DNA of 64,000 nt from Gonapodya sp. JEL0774 (lineage: Eukaryota; Monoblepharomycota; Monoblepharidomycetes; Monoblepharidales; Gonapodyaceae). The stretch's first letter is position 1. Each line of letters starts with the position of its first letter. Positions 48,528 to 57,965 of the stretch are shown in pieces. Under the pieces are notes generated by a model that saw only the letters and a program-made list of their open reading frames with translations, searched no databases and was not told the origin of the DNA. The stretch is taken from the NCBI GenBank assembly GCA_027604505.1, contig JADIIX010000018.1, positions 131,946-195,945 of the forward strand, in the 5' to 3' direction. Both the position numbers and the translations under genes were made by a program.

Positions 48528-49543
48528 CTACCTTCTCAAACTCTCCACAACCGCTCGCATTTTTCCTGGCTCAGCCATCTGCCGTTCATATTCTGGCGGT
48601 CCAATCAAACCTCCCATAAATACGTCTGTCCGTCGATATTCCATGGCGCTTGGCACAACTCCCAAAACCGCCATGTGGATTTCCTTGATCACCACTCCAG
48701 CCACCGCACTGGCTTCCAATACATATGGAAGGAGCGCCGGAGTGATGCCCCCGCCTGGCATGATGGTTATGTGCGGGGGTGCACGTTGTATCAGCTGGTG
48801 AATGAGGCGGAGACCTTCGAGGGACGTGGGGGCTTGGCCAGAGGTGAGGATCCGAGTTATGTTTGGAATGGTGGAGATATGGGAGAGGGCGATGTCAGGA
48901 TCAGGAGTAACGTCGAAAGCCCGGTGGAAGGTCACGGCTAGGGGTGCGGCAAGGGAGGCGAGTCTGGCAATAGTGACGCGGGAAGGCGAGATGGACGCAA
49001 TCATCAGAAATGAGAGATGAATCGTGCACTCAAAAAGACATTCGCACTGCAACACCACCGGCGCGTCCTTTGAAATCCAACCACTGGGCCTCGAACTCAC
49101 TCTGCTGTCCTCTCCACGTCCACGTTGCCATCCCTCCTCAAAATGCCAAACACAACACCGGCTACACCCACTTGCTTGAAAGCCTCGATGTCTCGCCGCA
49201 TTACCGCAAATTCCAAATCGCTGTAGAGAAAGTCTCCACCTCGGGGACGAATCATGACATGGATGGGGATGCGGAGGCGGTCGTGACAAGTTTGAACCAT
49301 ACCAAGGGAGGGAGTGGTGCCGCCTAGGGTTTCGGATGTGTATGGTGGGTTACGACAGTGTGAGCGGTCCAGTTACGTCCAGACAGACAGAATGTGAGGA
49401 GAGGGGGAGAGACCTTCCAGCAAATTAGCGCACAATTCTATTCTGTCAGCTCCATTCGCTTCTGAAATGAGTGCCCTAGGGGTGACATCCAGGGATGTCA
49501 GAATGTTCAAAACCTGCACCTTCCTCCGCCACCAAATGAGCAT
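48528..49543 (-). CDS. CutC-family copper homeostasis protein
   Basis: TIM-barrel protein of the CutC family, linked to copper homeostasis, with uncertain enzymatic activity. Exon 1 ends SLDVTPRALISEANGADRIE and LCANLLEG. Exon 2 reads GGTTPSLGMVQTCHDRLRIP, IHVMIRPRGGDFLYSDLEFA and VMRRDIEAFKQVGVAGVVFG, ending near the GILRRDGNVDVERTAE motif. Exon 3 carries PLAVTFHRAFDVTPDPDIAL, ITRILTSGQAPTSLEGLRLI and PHITIMPGGGITPALLP, then GVVIKEIHMAV, ending 48528. The NGADRIELC, MIRPRGGDFLYS, VTFHRAFD and ILTSGQ signatures are all present. The start is uncertain: Met at 49543 or 49585 are candidates, because the usual short N-terminal beta-strand (LEVC) is replaced by VQVLNILT. Confidence 0.87.
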
Positions 49544-49989
49544 CCATAGGCAGTAGCAACATACGATTCGACGTTTTCGACGCAAGATTCAAACAGGATG
49601 CGACTCTGCTTTGTACTTGTTGAGAAGGGAGATCCCGATACTGATGCCTGGCGCTGTTGAAGCGCTGGCGTGAATGGCGTGTCCATTCTTTATTCTTAAG
49701 GTGATCAGTCGATTCGCCATCGGAGGAAGATCGATGAATTGAATTCGACAGAAACTGTTCGCAATCGCCGACTCACAATGGGCAGTGGCAAGTGCGATCT
49801 GGCTTGTCTCGCGCTGATGCTTGCTTTGAAATCCAAGAACGAATCGAGTCAGACTATGCAACTTCCTGGCGAAACAATACCAAATAACTGCTTTGTGGCG
49901 GTTCTGCTGTGGGCTGACGTGGTGATCCCATTCCGTCGATCTTGCACACACACACAGACACACAACATTCTCGAATAATTTAATCACAA
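49544..49989. other. Divergent promoter region between CutC and the DPH6-like gene
   Basis: Contains the unresolved CutC start. A 132-codon minus-strand frame (49589-49987) has no recognised family. Confidence 0.35.
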
Positions 49990-51291
49990 ATGGCTCCCAG
50001 CACGACAGCCAGAACAGTGGTTGCTTTCACAGGGGGAAAAGATTCGACGCTTTCGCTGATTCTTCTCCTCAATTCTCTCAATCCAAACCCGAAAGCGGAT
50101 TCCGCGTTCAAACCCGATGTCGACTACTCCACCTCGTATGACCTGCTGAAATGCATCACATTCGCTCCTAGAGATAAACCTTTTCGTGCTCACCCACGGC
50201 ATCTGGTGAAGGCGATTGCCGAAGAATGTTTCGGCCTCCCATTTGAGGTGAGTATTCCGACACCTGACGAGGAAAAGAGAAGGTCAGCATCACCAAAAGA
50301 CTATGTATAGTAATCTCACATGCTATATTGGAGTACAATTGTGCAATCTGATGTTCAGTCGGCTCGTGGTGCAGCGATGCAACCGCGAAGGAGGATTTGT
50401 GACTCGAGAAAGATGATTCCACCGCGAGAAAGTCCCAACCTTTGTATTCAAAAGCACGTCACGGAAAACTTTTCTACACGTGAAGCACTTAGCGTGCACC
50501 TTTCTTCCCTCATTCCTGTACTAACCCATGCAACGTCACCACGAACCCAAGGTCTTGTACATCGACGGCCCCGACTTCCTCTCCTCCTATCGCGCCCACA
50601 TCCTCTCACTCCACTCCTCTTTGCAAACCACCCATCTCGCCACGGGCGACATGCTCGACGTCTGTAACTCCTTCATGGACCGGGTGGTGGAAACCACTCC
50701 CGTATCACTCGTCCGGCCACTCTGGCACCTCGATCCTGATCTCACGCTCAGGCAGATGTTGGGCGCGTATGGCATGACGGTGCTGGTGACATGTGTTGAT
50801 GTCAGTCAGGTTGACAGAGACTTGACGGACGCATTGTTGGGGAAGGTCTTGACGTGGGAGGTTTACGAGAAGTGGCTTAAGGGACAGGATAAGGTTGAGT
50901 GAGTTTGACACCGGAAGGGGGCTTGATGTGAGGCAGNNNNNNNNNNCGAACTCCTCCATTCCAACGACTTGTGCACGCCCCCCCCGCGGCCGGGGGGGCA
51001 AGGGAGGGTTCGAAGAGAAGGGGGGTTCGGAAATGTGTTGATTGCTCAACTCCCTTCCACAAATGGCTGTTGTTTGCATGAGGCCCTCCCATGATCGACT
51101 GACATCCTATCTCATCCCTAACCTTCCACTCCAGTCAATGCGGTGAGCGCGGCGAATTCCACACCTTGGTCCTCGACTCTCCGTACCACAAGAAACGCCT
51201 CGAAATTGTCAGCGGCAAAACAGTTGCCGAAGAAGGCTCGCGGCATTGGTGGTATGAGGTAGAAGAGTGGAAGGTGGTAGACAAAGAATAG
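49990..51291 (+). CDS. Diphthine-ammonia ligase-like PP-loop ATPase (DPH6 family)
   Basis: Family members catalyse the ATP-dependent amidation that finishes diphthamide on elongation factor 2. Start MAPSTTARTVVAFTGGKDST at 49990 carries the PP-loop GGKDS motif, followed by HPRHLVKAIAEECFGLPFE. A later exon reads VLYIDGPDFLSSYRAHILSL, HLATGDMLDVCNSFMDRVVE, SLVRPLWHLDPDLTLRQMLG and TVLVTCVDVS, then QDKV spliced to DQCGERGEFHTLVLDSP and HKKRLEI, ending at TAG 51289-51291. The GERGEFHTLVLD block is the family GE-G-GE-HTLV motif. The middle of the gene (about 50250-50520) is not resolved. The intron before DQCGE contains the assembly gap. No C-terminal RidA-like domains are seen, unlike yeast Dph6, so it is the shorter type. 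Confidence 0.8.
50937..50946. other. Assembly gap (10 N)
   Basis: Run of ten N in an intron of the DPH6-like gene, directly before a very GC-rich palindrome. Confidence 0.99.
50978..50998. repeat. GC-only near-palindrome beside the assembly gap
   Basis: Eight C, then GCGGCC, then seven G. It could fold into a strong hairpin and probably explains the neighbouring gap. Confidence 0.7.
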
Positions 51292-53018
51292 AAGAGGCAA
51301 GGGTCTCAATAGGGAATCGGTGGTCGAAAATTTTATTTGACTCCATGATAGACGGAGAAGGATATCCTCAAACACTTCCCCATCTAATTTATTGGCGTTA
51401 CTGTTCAGTCCTCTGCAGCAGTCGGAAGCCCTCACCCCCACATCCTGCAACTTTCAACCAACCCACCCGATGCAGGTTTCGAATAACGCAGGCTGGGACG
51501 CCGTAGAGAAGTGTGCGTGAGTATCAACATGATGAAGGGCCTTGTGGCCGACGCTGGACTAATGCCGCAGATGTGTTCGATTCTCAAATTGATGTCCTTC
51601 CACTTCTGTGCCCAACAGCGGACTCCAGACTCCATCACAGGAGGCCAAAGACGAGCTTATAGCTTTGCTCTTAGGTGAGCAGTGGGGCTTGTGACAGACT
51701 GTGACTCGGTCCTGTGTGCGCGCACAGCGTCTGAGTGCACGGGCTGTCACAAGTCACACAGTCGTTTTTGATGGGCTCACGGGCGACTCTGCGGCCAAGT
51801 GATGGTGAATCTGGGGTCATATTATACCCGAAACATTTGCCAGTGAGTATTGTCGGCAGCGCGGAGGCTCTTACCGTCGAAGCATCTCAACACCGTCACA
51901 CTACAGAATGCCTACAGAATGCTGTCGACCCAGGATGATATGAAGTAAGCAGTAGGCAAACAAGCGGGGACGAATGCTCCAGTGAGTTGCTCTGCCCCTC
52001 AGTTTCTCTTCTTGCTATACGCAATGTCCTCAAATATCTCGAAATGTTCTCGTCCTACCGCATTCACATTTCATTGACAGACTCCATTGCAAGAGGGCAA
52101 GGACAAGTGCATCTGCTATTGCTCTTAAGTGAGCAGTGGGATTTGTTGCAGACAATAACTCTGACCTCGCGCGCACCGGGTCTGAGGGCGCTATGTCGCA
52201 AGTCACGGAGTCATATTATGGACAGGCCGGTGTGCGAGTCTGCGACCGAATGATGGTGGTTTTGGATGCGGACAACTGTCGTTTATCACAATTCAGGTAT
52301 GTGGACACTCTGTGAAAAGTATGATCGTGGACTCATCCCCAAGTCGTTACTGTCTGCCACTGCATCCATTCAAGACTTGCGACATGTCGAAAGTGGAGGA
52401 GAGTATTCAGGTTTACATCGCTACGTTAGCTTGACCGTGCGTGTCTCCGGGGGGGTTGTGCGGGCAACTTCCATTGCCTCCCGGACCGACAGGCGTGCGC
52501 GAGTCAGTAATAAATTTCCCGCGCAAGCCCCGTTTGCTCCATTTAGTCCGAGTAGTTGTCATTTTGTGTTTGTTCTTTGTGCGTCCCGAACAGATGAGCA
52601 GCAGGTAAGAAGACGTCAGAGTGCAGAGTGTAGGTGAATCACGAGTAGCGCTTGTACCACATCCGCATTGTATCGCAAGTAAAGACTCTGTGTTTGATTT
52701 CCCTGGAGAACTTCATCCATTCATGTTCACGACGACCTCCTCCACCAACACATAATATACTTACGCTACATGTAAATGGATGGTCGCCGAAGAATGTTCT
52801 CTGCACAGCTGGAATGAGGTGGATCGATTGTCATGGCAAAAGTTAACGAAGGCACGTGGCTCAATGCGGAAGCGCTCGTCAAAAACTTTGCTTTGATATC
52901 AAAGAAAATGCAAATGATCACCCTCAAACATTCATCTACTCCCTCATTGCTTTGTTGTTGCGTAGCGCCTAACACCCAGGGTGTAAACAATTTCCTATCG
53001 ATGGATTCATTTCTCTCT
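51292..53018. other. Unassigned 1.7-kb region with a diverged repeat pair
   Basis: No gene could be built. Two stretches of about 170 bp resemble each other in the same orientation: 51655-51820 and 52115-52270. Shared blocks include TTGCTCTTA-GTGAGCAGTGGG, CAAGTCAC and GATGGTG-TTTGGA-like ends. Both contain plausible splice signals and short open frames, such as LRPSDGESG and LRPNDGGFG, so it may be an unrecognised or decaying multi-exon gene with an internal exon duplication. Confidence 0.4.
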
Positions 53019-54264
53019 TCACTTTCCCTGCCACATTCCAACGGCCTTCCTCGCCGCCATGACTCCGACCACGTCCATCGCGTTGGATCCACCGCCCATG
53101 TACTTTTGCACGAGTTTGGCGGCCTCTGCAGCAGCGAGGGATGCAATGACCCGGCGCGTGTAGGAGGGATCTTGCTTGGACGGATCTTGGCCTACAGGAC
53201 AAATTCAGAATAATAGGAAGTAGATCGGAGGTCGTTGCAACGGTTTCGGGGAGACGATCAGTGGGGGCATCTCACCTTCCGCCCCAGCCTTGTCACGGTA
53301 CAGCTGGTTTGCCTTGAAGCCCGCGGCACTGGAGATGGTACTTTCGCTCATTTGTCCTTGGTGCTGAGCGAAAGAGACAGGTCGCAATGGTCAATTTGTC
53401 CCCCTCACGTTCCCCGCTAATGTTTTAGTCGCCTCACCATTCCCGATCCACCCTGGTACACCCTGTCGTATGCGTTTTGTGCCTCTTGCCAGTCAGGAAT
53501 GCCGTCTCGATCGCGATCGTTTGGATCTGTGCCCATGCCCACGAGGGACTTGATCTGGTGGATAGGGGCTATGACTTCAACCATCCTCACCGATCACCGA
53601 GATTGACCCACCTTGTCCACCACGCCATCAACAAATCCACCTTGGCTTGCGTCAGCATCCGTGGTATCGTCCATGTACCTCTTCCAGTCTTGCCCCCCAG
53701 CTCCGTAACCACTCACACCTCCCCGCTGAGCGGACTCTCCAACGCGTTCCTGCCCGAACCCGGACATATATGCCGGACCACCACCAACATTTCCACCAGG
53801 GTAAGCTGGTGGCTGCATTGGCCCTCTGTATCCCCGTTCGAGATACGGTCCAGGCGCCTGTGAGAACTGTTGCGGACCGCCTTGCTGCGGATAACCGTAC
53901 CCTGCCTGTCCCGCATCCCCGTGGTGGTGGTGGCCATGGTGAGGTTGCCCACGAGTGTATCCTTTCGTGGTTCGATGAGGTGCCACGACAGCGTCGGGAG
54001 TGATGACGTGGCCAGTCGCCAAAGTTCCACTAGCATGCAGCAAACAACAGGCTACTCACCTCCTTCACCAAACTGTGCACCAAAAGGCGCTCCACCATCT
54101 CCTGGAGGGCCTTTGTAGCTCGTTCCCTGAGGTCCTTGTTGGTATTGACCGGCTTGAGGTGCGTACCCGCCTGAAAAAATCAGGCTCAGTAAAGTGAGAA
54201 GACAATAGCGGCAACACGTAAAAGAGGTCTCAGAACCTTGCTGAAAATCGTCGTAGTTGGACAT
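53019..54264 (-). CDS. Gly/Gln/Tyr-rich protein with an EF-hand loop
   Basis: Family not recognised. The first exon MSNYDDFQQ (ATG 54264) joins GGYAPQAGQYQQGPQGTSYK, then HHGHHHHGDAGQAGYGYPQQ and a Gly/Pro/Tyr/Gln-rich disordered region. Next come GGQDWKRYMDDTTDADASQG and GFVDGVVDK, then an exon with DRDRDGIPDWQE. That 12-residue loop has Asp at 1, 3, 5 and 9, Gly at 6, Ile at 7 and Glu at 12, the full EF-hand calcium pattern. HQGQMSESTISSAAGFKANQ follows, and the last exon ends in SLAAAEAAKLVQKYMGGGSN, AMDVVGVMAARKAVGMWQGK, stop 53019. About five exons; the join after GGAPFGAQ is unclear in phase. The terminal Ala/Gly helix resembles the ends of small fungal membrane- or stress-associated proteins, but no role is established. 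Confidence 0.65.
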
Positions 54265-54600
54265 TTTAAGATCGAGGCTTTTGTTGGTGACTCTGGGACC
54301 AGTATTATACAACGATCGAACGGCCAACACAAAACTGAATTCTGTTTCACTTATTTATTTTCAATACCCCATGCTTTTCCCACAAAGGAGTAAATAGTGC
54401 AAAAGAACATGTCGATATTCTAAAATATTTCGTTTTCGATGTTGAGGATGGCTCGGCTTCAGTCAGAATAGAGTACAATTTAAAGTATACACAAGTCAGA
54501 TAAAAGTACCGATGTGGGTCAGATAAAAGATTTAAGGGGGTCAGGAAAAAGCGTCACACTGTTCGAAATAAAAACAATGTGACTTATTCACAAGTTAAAA
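54265..54600. other. Intergenic, AT-rich
   Basis: Presumed promoter of the EF-hand protein gene and 3' region of the acyl-CoA synthetase gene. No repeats or frames of note. Confidence 0.4.
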
Positions 54601-57534
54601 CTATGGGTCTTGATTTGCCCGCATATTATATTCATTGAACATGATACGTTTCTCATTGTTACACTCGGTTGTGAACGTGAGACGGTAGAAGTCCAACAAG
54701 TTCGGCCTTTGAAATTCTTCTCCTTCTTCTATTTTCTCTCCCATGATTTTTATATCACATAACCCAAGGTTCCCTGTCTGATTATAACTTGAACTTTTTA
54801 GGTAGCACTCCCAGGTACTCTTTGGACCCCTTTCCCCAATACGCATCCTATCACAACAGCACCAAGTAGAATGTGAGGAATTGGAAAGCTCAAGCGTTCC
54901 TTGTAGGAAAGGATGCCATGCTACTGGAACACCAAAACGCACCCGTATGAGACGCTTGTACAGCTTACCCGTGTCGTGACGGGGCAAATCCCGCATGAAC
55001 TCTATCTTCTTTGGGATTTTGACGTGGCTGATGGGCAGAGTGGAGGGTTGTACAAATGAGAGTACTGATGGCAGAGCTCAACCAAGCCATGGTAGGCCCA
55101 GCCTCATAGTTGACACTTGCCTCAACCTCTGTCGCAAATACGCTATGAGTTCGTCAGCGAGATCCTGTGAAGCAGTTGACCAGTCCACCGGCTGCACGAC
55201 AGCTATAACCTTTTCACCCAGTATCTCTGGGAGGTGAAGATACACAAGTTCGTCCGTAAGAAGCTTGTTCGCGCGCTCGAGGAGCATGGGATACGTACCA
55301 TCTGGCGCTCCAATGACAGCGGAATCTTGGATTTTGGGATGCATAACAAGCTATTCACGCAAACAAGTGTCCGTCTAGATGTGTTGCGATTAGAAGAGAA
55401 CTACCTGAAGGCGATGATCTCACAAGATTCTCGATCTCCTATGTTTTGATGAGCATGTGAGGGACCATGAGAATTTCATTTCATCCCCACGATGCCCGAA
55501 AACACACCTGAGGATAAATATTGACTCCACCAGAAATGATCATGAAACTCTTCCGGTCCGTCAGGAAAAGGTATCTGTAAGAGTCATCGTAGTTCTCAAA
55601 TGATTTTCGTTTCACTAAGCAGCACCACCGACCCGTCCTCATCGATCCATCCTACGTCCCCGAGCGTACTCCATCCAGGGTTTTGGGGGTGCCGGGTCTC
55701 TGCCGTTTTCTCCTTGTCGCCGTGATACTGGTTGATTCCGAACCGCTGTCAGAACTTGAGACTAACGGAGCGTATCAACACCGATAACCGACCTCAAATT
55801 CTCCTCCGCCGGCAAAGTACACCAGCCCTTCTTGCTTTGGTGGAAGCACCTTGTGTTGTTCGTCACAAATCTTGATCTCCACTCCTGGTGTCCGGACTCT
55901 TCCGACGGAACCTTTTTTGCGACACCATTCTTCGGATGTGATGATGGTGGCTGAATAACGGTCAAAGGGCTCGCTTGAAATTGTTATGATAAGGCACCCT
56001 GGATATGTGCTCACCGCCGTTGCCTTCTGTTCCGGCATAGCTGTCGAGTAATTGAGTTCAGGCAGATACATTCACCAAGAAACAGAGAACTTACAATTCA
56101 ACAAGCTTTGGGCCGAGCCATTCGATCATGGCTTGCTTTACTGGAATTCTATCTCAGAGAAGCGGGAGATCAGAGGGAGCAAGTGATGTCGCTGAAAATG
56201 GGTGTTTTTTTACTCACGGACACGGAGCCGCGGCATGAATGATCAATTCGAGTGATGATAGGTCGTATCGCATCCTCACTTCTGAGGGAAGCTTTAGCCA
56301 CTTAACGAAATGTGTTGGGACAAATTGTCCTGTCGTACACCTGTACTTCTGGATACACTGCAACGCAAACTCAGGATTGAAGTTGTCCATGATGATTGAC
56401 GTAGCGCCCAATGACGCAACTGAAAGTGCGGGTGTGTATATGAGTTAGACACGGGGAAAAGAAATCGAGTCGCACTTACTGGCCATATTGTAGTTGAGAG
56501 GAGCAGCATGATCTGGCAAATCAATAACCCTAAGGTAAGACAGATTCATTAATCAGCCTTGCAAAATACGTAACTCACACAGAGGCGCAGGACTTAGGTA
56601 CACACTGTCTTCATTCCACCCAAAGAACTCCTTACCCAGTGCTACCACGGGGTGCTCGTTGTCAAACTTCATGAGTTCGGCTAGTGTCGCGGGGCTGACT
56701 TTGGGGGTCACACGGTGTACTCCCTTGGGCCGGCCAGTGCTACCACTCGTGTAGAGCACTAAATGGTGAGTGTTGGCACGGGCTAGGGTCAGGATATGCA
56801 TAGTGGGAGGTTTGTGAACTCTCATCTAACTCACTCGTTCCTCCGCCAATTTGGTCTTTAATACTCTCCGCGGGGAATTTGGCTCTTTCGTCAAGATAAC
56901 TCTTAAACGCGCCTTCCTGGCCGTCGACTAAGAACCATTTGATCCTTTTTCCAACATGGAGTTTGGCCACCTCCCTCGCAACAGGAAGAAGCGTCTTGGA
57001 AGTGAAGAACATTTTGCACCCAGAATCGACAACCATATCTGATTCGTAGTCAAGTGTGGTAACTTGTTTAAAAAGGATAACTGTCGCTGCTCTCCATGGT
57101 GGTAGCTCACATTGCACTTCATCGACCAGTAGCTTGGAAGATATGCAGGAAACTAGAAGCCCAGATCGCTGCGCACCCCACATAATCTCGAAGTAGCGCG
57201 GATGGTTCTCCATAAAAACAATTATTCCATCCCCCGCCTTTCGAATCTACTTTTAGTGCTATTCTAGGACGCACAGGGTGACGAACGAACAGACAACTCA
57301 CTTGAAGACCGTGGTGACGGAACAGTTGAGCTGTTTGATTGCTGTGTTCTTCCAGCATGCCGTACTTCAAATGACAGGCTAGAGAGATGAGAGGGGCTTG
57401 CGGGGGTTGAAAGCTGTTTGATGCATAGTTACCGTGATGACCTCATCTGTGCTGGCCATAATATATGCAGCCTTGTTTGGGTTCTTCTTTGCGTGAAGAT
57501 GAGGGTGATTCGGTGGAGGCATAGAGAACTGCAT
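54601..57534 (-). CDS. Acyl-CoA synthetase / AMP-dependent ligase (FadD-like)
   Basis: Adenylate-forming enzyme that activates a carboxylic acid to its CoA thioester. Start MQFSMPPPNHPHLHAKKNPN (57534), then YIMASTDEVIT, ACHLKYGMLEEHSNQTAQLF, FMENHPRYFEIMWGAQRSGL, the phosphate-binding LVLYTSGSTGRPKGVHRVTP, FFGWNEDSVYLSPAPLC, LGATSIIMDNFNPEFALQCI and SEVRMRYDLSSLELIIHAAA. VKQAMIEWLGPKLVEF then joins a 26-nt exon (56015-56040) coding the adenylate motif YAGTEGNG, followed by ATIITSEEWCRKKGSVGR, PKIQDSAVIGAPDGTY, GEKVIAVVQPVDW and the C-terminal catalytic-lysine region LPRHDTGKLYKRLIR (about 54943). Homology ends there; the frame runs open to 54601 with unrelated sequence and a GTGCGT donor directly after RLIR, so the true end is uncertain. 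About eleven exons. It diverges from the AtuA-like gene. Confidence 0.85.
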
Positions 57535-57735
57535 TGCGAATGGTTCTCAAAAGAATCGGTACTCATCTTGTAATTTGCTGTTCAAATGCTTCCTGTTCTG
57601 GGTTCCGAAGCCACAGGTGCGCAACAAATACCGCGGCAGGAGTGCGGAAGAGAGGGTTTGCCCGCAGACCCTTGGTGCTGTGCGGTCAGGGTCTGTTTTA
57701 GGGTTATCCAATGCAGCGGGAGACACCATCCCCAT

Positions 57736-57748
57736 TCCGGAGTCCGGA
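57736..57748. promoter_or_regulatory. Perfect 13-bp palindrome in the divergent synthetase/AtuA promoter
   Basis: TCCGGAGTCCGGA, two TCCGGA arms around one base. It contains CCG-N5-CGG, an everted pair of the half-sites bound by Zn2Cys6 factors. It lies between the starts at 57534 (-) and 57966 (+). The regulatory role is inferred from pattern and position; a Zn2Cys6 gene lies 2.4-5 kb away. Confidence 0.4.
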
Positions 57749-57965
57749 GAAGACGACGCTGAGCTCAGGCGCCCCCAACACGATGAAATCAATTTCCAAG
57801 CCACGACCCAACTCTTAAGGCTCTCGACTGCTCGGAAATCACCACAGTTGTCCTCAAACTCCACATCGCTCGTAGTGCAACTAGAGGTGGGTAGTGCAAG
57901 CTCCCGAGAGCCTTTGGCCGCCTCGTACCAATCCTGATCATTCTCGCTCTTTGTCAGCCTCCATC

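Noticed and set aside
49589-49987. 132-codon minus-strand frame between CutC and the DPH6-like gene
   Set aside because: No recognised motif, it spans a divergent promoter region, and splice signals do not connect it to CutC.
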